Shown here piece after piece: positions 1-7,035 of a DNA stretch of 7,181 nucleotides. Source of the DNA: Deltaproteobacteria bacterium. Its GTDB lineage: Bacteria > Desulfobacterota > Desulfobacteria > Desulfobacterales > JAFDDL01. The translations under genes were made by a program, and so were the position numbers. Positions within the stretch are counted from its first letter, which is position 1, and each line of letters starts with the position of its first letter. The notes under the pieces were generated by a model. That model was given only the letters and a program-made list of their open reading frames with translations, was not told where the DNA came from and searched no databases. The stretch is from positions 1-7,181 of the forward strand of contig JAFDDL010000179.1 in assembly GCA_019310865.1 (NCBI GenBank), written 5' to 3'.

Positions 1-576
1 AATCATGCTGAATTGGCAGGCCTTCACACATTCAGCCTCCCCGGTACATTTTTTAAGGTCCACCACCCGAGCACCGGTTTTCGTGTCCACATAAATGGCG
101 TTTTCCGGGCAGGCATCCATGCATTCCGGTGATGGGCAGTGACGGCAAAAATGGTTTTCACTAAATTCGCCCAATGTCACCGGGGCCAGAGGCTGGGGCC
201 AACCGGGCGCATTGGCTGACAATGCGCTCACACCGACAAATTGAAGGAGAGGCCGTATGATGACCCGGTTGCGATTGGTCACGGGATTGGCGTCTCCTTC
301 ATGGTATTGGGCACAGGCGATCTCACAGTACCGGCAGCTCGCGCATTTTTTCTCATCGAATCTCAGCTCCAGCTTCACAGGATCCAGCGCACAATTATCC
401 CCCCGCCGTTGCGCAGCGAATGCCAGGCTTCCCGTGTCCTTTAAACAAAAGATCCCGGCCGCAAACGCCCCGGTCATTTTCACTGTTCTTTGGACAAAAT
501 GTCTGCGCGACAGCAAAACCTTGTTTTCCGCCCCCGCTTTGCCGGGCAGTTTTCCTTTCTCATTGGTTTTAATCAT
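1..576 (-). CDS. Tat-exported 4Fe-4S ferredoxin-type protein, N-terminal part
   Basis: The first 192 codons of an open gene that continues past the left edge. The N-terminus has a twin-arginine motif (SRRHFVQ, Arg24-Arg25), a weakly hydrophobic region (TGAFAAGIF) and a likely cleavage site near residue 55 (LAFAA/Q), so it should be exported folded by Tat. Three cysteine motifs follow: CASCRYCEIAC (78, 81, 84, 88), CRHCPSPECMDACP (144, 147, 152, 156) and CTGEAECVKAC (177, 183, 187). This is the layout of electron-transfer (beta) subunits of molybdenum or tungsten oxidoreductases. The C-R-Y-C-E-x-x-C-x-x-x-H-E-G-x-x-N-P form resembles ferredoxin subunits accompanying aldehyde-oxidoreductase-type enzymes. 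In the third motif the second Cys is Glu180 and the usual Pro after the last Cys is Gln188. The start at 576 has a good ribosome-binding site and puts RR in the usual position. The catalytic partner would lie beyond the left edge; this is inferred. Confidence 0.85.
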   Translation of the reverse strand, partial: MIKTNEKGKLPGKAGAENKVLLSRRHFVQRTVKMTGAFAAGIFCLKDTGSLAFAAQRRGDNCALDPVKLELRFDEKKCASCRYCEIACAQYHEGDANPVTNRNRVIIRPLLQFVGVSALSANAPGWPQPLAPVTLGEFSENHFCRHCPSPECMDACPENAIYVDTKTGARVVDLKKCTGEAECVKACQFSMI

Positions 577-582
577 AATACG

Positions 583-587
583 CTCCC
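583..587 (-). promoter_or_regulatory. Ribosome-binding site of the iron-sulfur protein gene
   Basis: GGGAG (within AAGGGAG) on the minus strand, 6 nt before the ATG at 576. This supports 576 as the start over the in-frame ATG at 648, which overlaps the upstream stop codon as TAATG and has no Shine-Dalgarno sequence before it. Confidence 0.75.
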
Positions 588-647
588 TTGTAATCGTCTT
601 GCCGTGTAAAATTGATCTGTTATGAAAGAAGATTTGTTCTTCAGCCA

Positions 648-1253
648 TTATTCAGCCGGAGACTTTACCGTAACGTTGACTTTTGAGTAGGCATTAATCT
701 GCGTACCTGTAATCGTGGCTTCACCCGGCGCGACGCCGGCCACTTCGCCAAAGTCATTGATGGGTGCAATAGCGGCGTCGGAAGACGCCCAGCTGACGAC
801 CTGATCTTCGAAAAGATCCCCCTTTTCATCCAGCACCTTGGAATCGAGCTGTACTTTTTCACCGACGGTGATGTTGAGTTCGGCAGGTTCGATTTCAATC
901 GAAGATCGAATGGCAACTTTGCACTGAACCACCGCCTTTTCGCCGTTTTCCGAAACGATGGAAATAATGGTGTTGCCTGTTCCCACGGCGGTAATGAGAC
1001 CGGTGTCGGAAATTGATGCAACTTTTCCATTGGAACTGGTAAAGGCAAGCGTTGCATCGGGAATGGGTTTGTTTTCCTTGTCGAGGGGCGCGAATTTTAT
1101 TTGACGGGTTTCGCCGGCACTTGTCAGCTCCACAGATTTAGGCTCGGCATGGATCCAGCTGACCTCTCGTGAGCACCCGATGAAAATGCACATGATTATT
1201 AGGGATAAAAGCGCTAGCCATGAAAACCGATTGTACTTCCCTTTAATCATCAT
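648..1253 (-). CDS. Lipoprotein with two bacterial Ig-like (Big_2) domains
   Basis: A 201-residue protein when started at 1253. The N-terminus (MMIKGKYNRF, then a hydrophobic stretch to residue 25) ends in a lipobox-like F-I-G-C, so Cys27 is the likely lipidated residue. Ser at +2 favours the outer membrane under the E. coli Lol rule. Two tandem Ig-like beta-sandwich domains follow, at about 36-114 and 117-197. Each shows the BID_2 pattern: a P-x-x-[VL]-x-[LI]-x-x-G start, a central F-T-S-S-N or W-A-S-S-D strand, I-[SN]-D-x-G, then G-x-x-x-[IA]-x-I. Big_2 domains are usually adhesive or structural modules of surface proteins; a two-domain lipoprotein could be a scaffold for the neighbouring envelope machine. 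It lies behind the terminator. Its stop overlaps an alternative in-frame ATG of the next gene (TAATG). Family and lipoprotein status are fairly sure; function is not known. Confidence 0.85.
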   Translation of the reverse strand: MMIKGKYNRFSWLALLSLIIMCIFIGCSREVSWIHAEPKSVELTSAGETRQIKFAPLDKENKPIPDATLAFTSSNGKVASISDTGLITAVGTGNTIISIVSENGEKAVVQCKVAIRSSIEIEPAELNITVGEKVQLDSKVLDEKGDLFEDQVVSWASSDAAIAPINDFGEVAGVAPGEATITGTQINAYSKVNVTVKSPAE

Positions 1254-1260
1254 ATTGAGG

Positions 1261-1266
1261 CTCCTT
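1261..1266 (-). promoter_or_regulatory. Ribosome-binding site of the Ig-like lipoprotein gene
   Basis: AAGGAG on the minus strand, 7 nt upstream of the ATG at 1253. It places the start at 1253 rather than at the in-frame ATG at 1337, which would add 28 mostly polar, basic residues in front of the lipoprotein signal and overlap the structured leader. Confidence 0.85.
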
Positions 1267-1350
1267 AATAAAAGCTTATTGGGAAAGAGCCGATCGCCCA
1301 CCCGGGGTTGGGTGACATCAAGTCTCTTTCGTCGCAACTATTTAATGACA
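1267..1350 (-). other. Structured leader upstream of the Ig-like lipoprotein gene
   Basis: Between the terminator and the ribosome-binding site the minus strand can fold in two tiers. An outer stem GAAAGAG/CTCTTTC (1330-1324 with 1289-1283) encloses an inner hairpin CACCC/GGGTG (1314-1310 with 1303-1299). No T-tract follows, so it is not an obvious second terminator. No convincing sigma-70 or sigma-54 promoter was found here, although one would be expected if the lipoprotein gene is transcribed on its own. It could be a mRNA-stabilising leader; it matches no riboswitch class I recognise. Confidence 0.35.
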
Positions 1351-1354
1351 GAGA

Positions 1355-1405
1355 AGAGAAAAAGCCCCTGCCCGCTTGATAAAATCGGGGGCGGGAGAGG
1401 CTTTT
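1355..1405 (-). terminator. Intrinsic terminator after the DUF1329 gene
   Basis: On the minus strand the arm AAAAGCCTCTCCCGC (1405-1391) pairs with GCGGGCAGGGGCTTTT (1375-1360). This gives 15 base pairs including one G-T wobble, with a single bulged C, around a 15-nt loop. The stem runs into TTTTT (1363-1359) and then a C/T-rich stretch. It begins 16 nt after the DUF1329 stop codon. The A-stretch on the other side means it could also work weakly on the plus strand. It should end most transcripts of the RND-DUF1302-DUF1329 unit. Confidence 0.85.
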
Positions 1406-1421
1406 CTCCGATACTTCCCGG

Positions 1422-2765
1422 CTATTTGGCCTTTCTGGACAGAAATCGGACGTCCGAATATTCCGCATTCATCCATTCCGGATTCCGGTGGCCCTTAAAG
1501 TCCAGAATCGTCCGATGGCGATTGATATGATCGACGATGTCGATCAGGTCTTCCATGATCCCCTTGCCTTCCTGGGACAAGTTATAATCCCGTACCCAGG
1601 ATCGCCACAGCCTTCCGGCCTGATCGTACAGATCCGTCTGTAGCTGCAGCCCGGTTTCATTGTCAAAGGTAATGATACGTTTGCTGTAGAGGTATGCCGG
1701 ATCCTTGCTCTTCACCTCGAGAATCGTTACGGGCCGACGCTGCCAGGATCCGAAGTTGAGATAGACCTGATCGCCGGACTCATCCACATTATGAGCGGTA
1801 TAGCCGGCCGAAGCCCTGTCATCCGGCCAGTTGTAATCGATAAAGGTGGGAAGCAGCATTTCCGTTTTGCGGATGATTTTATATTCATTCGGGAAATCGG
1901 TTGCTGACAGTTTCTGCCAGAAAATATTGTAGTCATCCCACGTGAGATCCGACCCGAAAAGTGGATCCTGGGTATCGCGCCCGGACAACCGTCGAATTCT
2001 GCGCATGGAGGGAATGTAGAGCAGAAATTCATCCGGGTTCTCCGCTTTCAGGTACCGTTTACGGACATAGGCCGTACCGGAAAGGTCTCTGGGATAAACA
2101 AAGGTCCCGGACACCACGTACATGATTTCCTGGGGGTTCGGTTCAATATCTTCCCCACGCCAATCCGTGCAGCCCTTGTACCGAAGCACATTCAGGTGCT
2201 GCCGAAGCTCTCTTTCGGGTTTGTTTTTCGCGTTGTAGAGGCGCAGGCGCATGGGACGCATGGCGAACGTGTCGCCCAGATAAACGTTGTCCGCCAGCTG
2301 GATCAGCTCGACGCCGTTTTTGGGATGGATAAACGGGAATCCCCCCTGATACCCCTCCAGGGAGATACCGTCCGCAGCGAATTTAATTGTCTTGGCCGTT
2401 TCCAGTGATTTTTCAAGGTAGCCCCTGGAGCAGTGGTATTGATTGGTTTCAGCAACCTTGATGGGAGCAAGCGGTGCGTAGGAATTGGGATCCAGCCGAT
2501 CGTAGAGGCTTTTGGGCAAAAGCTTATCCAAATCGGGGATCTGTTTGTAGTTGCCGGCATCGATTACCATTCCCGGCTTGATTCCCGGCGCCACCTTGCC
2601 GACGACATCAGGCGCCTTGAATCCCACCATTTTTTCCCAATCTGCGGCCAGCTGGGCGTCTTTGCTTTCCCATGCAAATCCTGTGGATGCTGCCAGAACC
2701 ATCAGGCAGAGCACGGTAAAAGACATCATGCTTTTCAATGTCCTGTGTTGCAGCTTAATTTTCAT
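1422..2765 (-). CDS. DUF1329 family periplasmic protein, LolA-like fold
   Basis: A 447-residue exported protein. The N-terminus (KIKLQHRTLK, hydrophobic stretch 13-29) is a Sec signal with likely cleavage after Ala31 (STGFA/WESK). The family signature is at 251-280: IPSMRRIRRLSGRDTQDPLF, then GSDLTWDDYN. It resembles the LolA/LolB/MucB-type motif in which an R-R segment precedes an F-x-G-S-D-x-x-x-x-D strand. DUF1329 proteins are usually 400-460 residues, so this one is full length. LolA-fold proteins bind acyl chains or other hydrophobic ligands in a half-barrel, so a periplasmic carrier between the permease and the DUF1302 barrel is a reasonable inference. The mature part has just two cysteines (112 and 199), a possible disulfide. 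The start is supported by GGAGGG (2778-2773) 7 nt upstream. It lies 68 nt after the DUF1302 gene and is followed by a strong terminator, so it is probably the last gene of the main operon. Confidence 0.9.
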   Translation of the reverse strand: MKIKLQHRTLKSMMSFTVLCLMVLAASTGFAWESKDAQLAADWEKMVGFKAPDVVGKVAPGIKPGMVIDAGNYKQIPDLDKLLPKSLYDRLDPNSYAPLAPIKVAETNQYHCSRGYLEKSLETAKTIKFAADGISLEGYQGGFPFIHPKNGVELIQLADNVYLGDTFAMRPMRLRLYNAKNKPERELRQHLNVLRYKGCTDWRGEDIEPNPQEIMYVVSGTFVYPRDLSGTAYVRKRYLKAENPDEFLLYIPSMRRIRRLSGRDTQDPLFGSDLTWDDYNIFWQKLSATDFPNEYKIIRKTEMLLPTFIDYNWPDDRASAGYTAHNVDESGDQVYLNFGSWQRRPVTILEVKSKDPAYLYSKRIITFDNETGLQLQTDLYDQAGRLWRSWVRDYNLSQEGKGIMEDLIDIVDHINRHRTILDFKGHRNPEWMNAEYSDVRFLSRKAK

Positions 2766-2778
2766 TTAATGGCCCTCC

Positions 2779-2833
2779 GTTATAACGTTCGATTAAAGGT
2801 CGATGTTGCTCCCGCCTCTTATAAAAAAGGCGG
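2779..2833 (-). other. Intergenic stem-loop between DUF1302 and DUF1329 genes
   Basis: Directly after the DUF1302 stop codon the minus strand can form CCGCCT...AGGCGG, a 6-bp perfect stem with a 10-nt A/T-rich loop (about 2812-2833). There is no T-tract after the stem, so it does not look like a terminator. It may act as a 3'-end stability or RNA-processing element between two co-transcribed genes. No promoter is obvious in the remaining nucleotides. Confidence 0.4.
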
Positions 2834-4456
2834 TTAGAACTGGTACTCGATTCTGACTGCAATTTCATCCCGGTCTCGATACAGGCCGAAAGACTGCTGG
2901 AACGGCCCGTGCGCGTTGAGCCATCTGAGCATCGGCCGCCAGTGGTTGCCGATCTTATAGCCCACTTCCACAATGGACCAGTACGCATCGGTGTGAAAAT
3001 CATGGACGTAGAGAATACTCGGCACCAGCCGTTCGTTCATGTATTCGGTTCTCAGCAGAAGACTCGCATAGAAATGGTCCTCGGGGATCGTCCAGGTGGG
3101 GTAAGGAGACGCATCGGGTGCGATACTGATTTTTGTTCCCGTCACATCGACACCACTCGGATAATCCAAAGTGTGGATATGGAAGAACTGGCCGCTGGTA
3201 AAGACATTCTTTCTTGAGTTGATCCACTTCCATCGAAGCGGCCAGTCAAACCCGATCATATATCGAAACTGATCCTTCGTGACGATTTTATTGATGTTTG
3301 ACGGTGGTGCCTGGGGTACAGGGCCGGGAAGAAGCTCAGTGGAGTTCATTTCCTGATCGAAACTGTAAAGAGATTCGAACCGGATCACCGGATTCGTCGT
3401 GGTCTTGAAGAGTCTTCCAAGGGGGCGCATTTCACGATTGAATGTAAAGCCCGCATAAGTAACCCTCGGGTAGACCAGATCGGCGTATACCGCCAGGGGT
3501 ACGGGTGCAAGCGGGGTCATCGCACCGTCCGGGTGGTAATTAATCTCTTTGAATTTAAAAAGATGCTCCGGTGCGCGACCATGCCAGAAATTCAACGTCA
3601 TAAATGCCTGGTTGTAGCTGAATGCCATCCGAGCACCGAATTCGGAATTGCTGAGGTCCTGGTCGGGATATTCGTAATTGAAAGCAAATGGGACACCTCG
3701 CCCTGCCGGAGTGGGCACCGTCCAAACGCCGCCTGAATTCGGAAGCCCCGTGGGGGGATCGACCGGATTGCCAAACTTGTGCGAATCCACGAAAGCCGGA
3801 AGCTGGAGCTGCTTTCTCTCCTGAATGTCCCCCGGATTCCAGAGAAATTGAAGGGCGATGTCGGTGACGTTGCCAACGGGCTGCGGATAATATTCAGCCT
3901 TTACCAACCATTTGGGGATACGCATTTCACTATAGCCCTGGGTGTCATAAAAAGGGCTCCGCCGCATGTCCAGAGGGTTGACGACGTCCATCAGGCGTAA
4001 TCCGTCTGATTCCCCCCATCCGATCTGCTGACGCCCCACACGGATTTGAAATTTCGAAGAATTATAGGTGATATACACCTCTCTTACGATATCCTCGAAT
4101 TTTGAAAAAAACTCATGCTCGTCTTTAGCGCCTTCGAAGAATTTATTAAAATGATCGTCTCCATCATGGATGGTGTAGATCCAGTCCCCCCAAAGGCGAA
4201 ATATACCTCTGACTTCGAGACTGCGGGAAAATTCCGCACTTATATCCGTGTAAAACATGGAATAGGCGGACTGGAGGCCGCCCTGGTTCGTGGGGCTGTC
4301 ATTATTTGTGTTGAAGGAAAATTCCTGGCGGATGAATCCGTCCACCATGATTTCCTGACCGCCCACGTTGTAAAAGCCTGCCGTGGAATGGCTCGCGAGT
4401 CCCAATGTCATAACAACGCCAGCCAAAACGAGAATTAACCATCGGTTCCTATCCAT
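2834..4456 (-). CDS. DUF1302 family outer-membrane beta-barrel protein
   Basis: A 540-residue protein with a Sec signal peptide (hydrophobic stretch at about 6-22, cleavage likely near residue 26, SHSTA/GFYN). It ends in RIEYQF, a C-terminal Phe in an alternating aromatic strand, the usual recognition signal for insertion by the BAM complex. The segment at 137-163 holds the DUF1302 hallmark: IRVGRQQIGWGESDGLRLMD, then VVNPLD. The rest alternates polar and aromatic residues in many strand-like segments, as expected for a large barrel. The length fits the family (about 500-650). DUF1302 proteins commonly sit beside DUF1329 and RND permease genes; here the order is RND, DUF1302, DUF1329. The role is probably the outer-membrane exit or entry point for the permease substrate. 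The start is fixed by AGGAGGG 6 nt upstream of the ATG. Family confident; transport direction and substrate unknown. Confidence 0.9.
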   Translation of the reverse strand: MDRNRWLILVLAGVVMTLGLASHSTAGFYNVGGQEIMVDGFIRQEFSFNTNNDSPTNQGGLQSAYSMFYTDISAEFSRSLEVRGIFRLWGDWIYTIHDGDDHFNKFFEGAKDEHEFFSKFEDIVREVYITYNSSKFQIRVGRQQIGWGESDGLRLMDVVNPLDMRRSPFYDTQGYSEMRIPKWLVKAEYYPQPVGNVTDIALQFLWNPGDIQERKQLQLPAFVDSHKFGNPVDPPTGLPNSGGVWTVPTPAGRGVPFAFNYEYPDQDLSNSEFGARMAFSYNQAFMTLNFWHGRAPEHLFKFKEINYHPDGAMTPLAPVPLAVYADLVYPRVTYAGFTFNREMRPLGRLFKTTTNPVIRFESLYSFDQEMNSTELLPGPVPQAPPSNINKIVTKDQFRYMIGFDWPLRWKWINSRKNVFTSGQFFHIHTLDYPSGVDVTGTKISIAPDASPYPTWTIPEDHFYASLLLRTEYMNERLVPSILYVHDFHTDAYWSIVEVGYKIGNHWRPMLRWLNAHGPFQQSFGLYRDRDEIAVRIEYQF

Positions 4457-4598
4457 TGTTTACCCTCCTATGCCCTTTTAAAGTATGAGCTGCAAGATAT
4501 CGATCCGAAAAAATGCTTTCCGTCTCACCCCCTTTCAAATCCGGAAGCCGACAGTCCCCAGTCGACAGTCGCGGATGGGTATTGATTTTAAATTTTGA
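4457..4598 (-). other. 142-nt intergenic gap between permease and DUF1302 gene
   Basis: This is the longest gap in the cluster. It holds a short direct repeat (4549-4570) and, at its downstream end, a strong Shine-Dalgarno AGGAGGG (4469-4463) 6 nt from the DUF1302 start. I found no hairpin followed by a T-tract, so no intrinsic terminator is evident and the permease transcript may read through. I also found no convincing -35/-10 pair and no coding frame. Confidence 0.5.
4549..4570. repeat. Short tandem direct repeat, CGACAGTC twice
   Basis: The octamer CGACAGTC occurs at 4549-4556 and again at 4563-4570, a 14-nt spacing from start to start. The CCCAGT between the copies, with the flanking bases, creates a GTCGAC palindrome at 4561-4566. 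Two half-sites slightly more than one helical turn apart could be an operator, but two 8-mers are weak evidence and no regulator is known from the window. Confidence 0.4.
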
Positions 4599-7010
4599 CT
4601 ATTCGGTCCCAGTATCCAGATGGCACACCTTATCCTTGGAAGGGCACCATATGAATCTGGGTTTTAATCGATAAATCAGCGCCGGATGAAGCGTCAAGGC
4701 TGCCAGCATGTTAAAGCCGAGCAGAAGCGACAGCAGAAGCCCCATCTGGGCCTGGAATTTCAGGTCCGACAGATAGTACCAGGCCAGAAGCGGCAGGATC
4801 AACGACAGGGCGGTAAACACAACGCCTTTGGTTGCCGTCTGGGCGGTGATTCCCACGGAAAGCGTCCAGTTTCCGTCGTTTTTAATCATCTCTTCACGCA
4901 TTCGTGAAAAGATGAACAGAAAGAAATTGACCCCCACACCGACACCCACTGCAGAGCAGGGCAGCGTGTTGATGGTAAAACCGATCCCGGCGTAAGACAT
5001 GTAGGCAAAGGCCAGCAGGTTGGCCAGCAGGAGCGGAATGACCACCAGGATGCCTGCCATGATGGAACGATAGGCGATGACGCACATGAGGAAAATGGCG
5101 CCCAGAACAAGCGCGTCCACCTTTGCATGAAGACCGGCAATTTCTTCATTGAGTGCCGTTTCCATGCCGATAACGCCGCCGGCCAGAAGAAATTCACCGA
5201 CCTCTATGCGTTTCGGATAGATTTCGAAGAACTTCTTCATATGGGTCCGGATCCGGTGAATGGTTTCTTCGGTATGGTCCTTGAAAAACATCAGGATGTT
5301 CGAGTTGTAAAATTTGGGATCGGCGTATCGATCCAGGTCCCCGGGATTGCTCTTGGATTGGAAAAGAAAGATCATGCTCGAGGCAAGGGCCTCATCGTCG
5401 GGGATGAACTCCCAGAGCGGACTGCTGTCATGCATCTCCTTGTTCAGCTTTCGCACGATATGCCCCATGGAAGCCGACCCGCCGTAAACATCGGGCATGT
5501 TCCTGGCCATGTACTTATCCAGGGCTTCAAAGGTCTGGAGCACTTTGGGGTTCTTGGATGCGAACTCTTCGGTCCCCCGGAAAAACACCATGTAGTTGTC
5601 TGCACCGGCCTTCTTGAAGCGCCGGTTGATTTCAGCGTAGTCCTTGTTATACACCGAGTCCGGCCATAAAATTGCCGAGCCCGGTGTGGGGTCGCCGATG
5701 GGTACTTTGGGAATTCTGTAGATACTGAAGGCGTAGAGCAGAATAAAAACGATGATGATGACAACGCCGGTTCTGCCCATTGCATAGGCGGCGAGTTTGA
5801 AGTTGATTCGGTCAAGAAGTCCGGTTTTTTTCTTTACACCCAGCTCGGCACTGAAATTTGCCAGGCGAGACTCTGACGGGTTCGGCAGGTAGGAGCAGAG
5901 AATGGGTGCAAACAGACCGGCAAGGATAAATATGGTTGCCATCCAGATCGTTAATGCAATGGCAAGCTGCTGCATCAGAAGGATGCCGATTAGATAACAC
6001 ACGGCAAAACCGGCCATATCCGTCAGAATCGCCGCAAACCCGGGAACGAAAAGAAATCCCATTGTTCGCGCCGCCGCAAGATCCCGGTCCCCATCGCAGA
6101 TCGTCAATTCTTCGAAATAGCGCTGGGTCATCTGAATGGCCTGCCCAAGTGCCCGGGCGCCCACCAGAAAGACGAGGACAAACAGAAGCGGGGAAAGATT
6201 GACCCGGACCAGCCCCAGCACCCCCAATCCCCAGATTGCAGAGAGAAACGCGATTACGGCAGGAACCAGGGTCCCCTGCCACATTCTGAAAACCAGGAAT
6301 AAAAATACTATCAGAATTCCGATGCTGACGGTAAAAATGGTCATCATCTGCGGGCGATAGCTGTAGAGCCATCCCAGCAGCACGGGTTTTCCGATCATGT
6401 GAATGCTCGTATTGGCATCCTCATATTTATCCTTGATCTCCATGAAAAACGTAAACAGTCGGTCGTAATCGATCCCCTCTTTCATCTCAGCGATGATCAA
6501 GGTGGCGTTGCCTTCGTCGTTTACGAGGACGTCTTTAAATAGCGGACTGGTAAAGATATTTTCCCGCAGGTAATCGAGTTCTTCCTCGGTTTCGGGGATT
6601 TTTGGCCACATGAGGCCGTCCATGATAACCCTGCCTCCGGAATACCCTCTGATATATTTCATTTTCCGCTGTGATATGGAGGCCGTCAGGAGGGAAAGCG
6701 CTTCGTCCCGGAAGGTGATTTCGTCTGTAACGCCCTTGATTTTCTTTAAAAATTCCGTATTGAAAATATCGCCTTCCTTGACCTTCATCTCAACCAGAAT
6801 GGTGCTGGCACCGCCGAATTGAGACCCGAACTCCTTATGAAGTTTGACAAAGGGATGGCCGAAAGGAAACATATCTTCCAGGACCACATTCACAGACATA
6901 ATGGAAATGCCGTATATAAACAGTCCTGTCAGTATCGGACCGACAATCAGCATCAGGAGCCATTTTAATTGAACAACTTTTTTTGCCCATGAGGGTGCAT
7001 CTGGCGTCAT
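4599..7010 (-). CDS. RND superfamily (MMPL-type) permease
   Basis: An 803-residue inner-membrane transporter with the two-fold RND/MMPL architecture. TM1 is at about 17-39, followed by a periplasmic loop of about 180 residues. TM2-6 lie at about 222-241, 248-268, 272-292, 322-345 and 348-372. TM7 is at 413-431, followed by a second loop of about 200 residues. TM8-12 lie at about 632-647, 651-673, 677-702, 724-746 and 754-778. Members couple proton flow to export or periplasmic movement of lipids and other hydrophobic compounds. The usual GxxxDY-type Asp is absent: TM4 reads FLVGARALGQ (Arg286) and TM10 reads GVGVGVNFFL (Asn695). An Asp is present in TM5 (LTDMAGF, Asp331). The C-terminal tail carries a C-x6-C pair (Cys789, Cys796). 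A purine-rich, SD-like stretch (AGGAAGGGAA) lies just upstream of the ATG. The YCF48 gene ends 25 nt upstream and DUF1302 follows after 142 nt. The family is secure; the substrate is unknown. Confidence 0.95.
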   Translation of the reverse strand: MTPDAPSWAKKVVQLKWLLMLIVGPILTGLFIYGISIMSVNVVLEDMFPFGHPFVKLHKEFGSQFGGASTILVEMKVKEGDIFNTEFLKKIKGVTDEITFRDEALSLLTASISQRKMKYIRGYSGGRVIMDGLMWPKIPETEEELDYLRENIFTSPLFKDVLVNDEGNATLIIAEMKEGIDYDRLFTFFMEIKDKYEDANTSIHMIGKPVLLGWLYSYRPQMMTIFTVSIGILIVFLFLVFRMWQGTLVPAVIAFLSAIWGLGVLGLVRVNLSPLLFVLVFLVGARALGQAIQMTQRYFEELTICDGDRDLAAARTMGFLFVPGFAAILTDMAGFAVCYLIGILLMQQLAIALTIWMATIFILAGLFAPILCSYLPNPSESRLANFSAELGVKKKTGLLDRINFKLAAYAMGRTGVVIIIVFILLYAFSIYRIPKVPIGDPTPGSAILWPDSVYNKDYAEINRRFKKAGADNYMVFFRGTEEFASKNPKVLQTFEALDKYMARNMPDVYGGSASMGHIVRKLNKEMHDSSPLWEFIPDDEALASSMIFLFQSKSNPGDLDRYADPKFYNSNILMFFKDHTEETIHRIRTHMKKFFEIYPKRIEVGEFLLAGGVIGMETALNEEIAGLHAKVDALVLGAIFLMCVIAYRSIMAGILVVIPLLLANLLAFAYMSYAGIGFTINTLPCSAVGVGVGVNFFLFIFSRMREEMIKNDGNWTLSVGITAQTATKGVVFTALSLILPLLAWYYLSDLKFQAQMGLLLSLLLGFNMLAALTLHPALIYRLKPRFIWCPSKDKVCHLDTGTE

Positions 7011-7035
7011 AATGTTCCCTTCCTTCTTCTATTTA

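Noticed and set aside
241..625. Plus-strand frames of 67 and 122 codons at the left end
   Set aside because: Antisense to the Fe-S gene, whose cysteine motifs and Tat signal are unmistakable.
1254..1337. 28-residue N-terminal extension of the Ig-like lipoprotein
   Set aside because: It would bury the lipoprotein signal behind a basic polar stretch, whereas a strong AAGGAG sits correctly before the ATG at 1253.
2433..2837. 134-codon plus-strand frame across the DUF1329 start
   Set aside because: Antisense to the signal peptide and N-terminal domain of DUF1329; no recognisable features of its own.
4457..4598. Possible promoter before the DUF1302 gene
   Set aside because: A TTGCAG box can be picked out, but no acceptable -10 lies at the right distance, so no promoter is called.
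5127..5669. 180-codon open frame on the plus strand inside the permease gene
   Set aside because: Lies fully antisense to the transmembrane and loop-coding part of a clear RND gene; the translation shows no recognisable domain and no ribosome-binding site was evident.
5812..6372. 186-codon minus-strand frame overlapping the permease in another frame
   Set aside because: An out-of-frame shadow; the permease frame here encodes intact TM2-6 with recognisable RND motifs.
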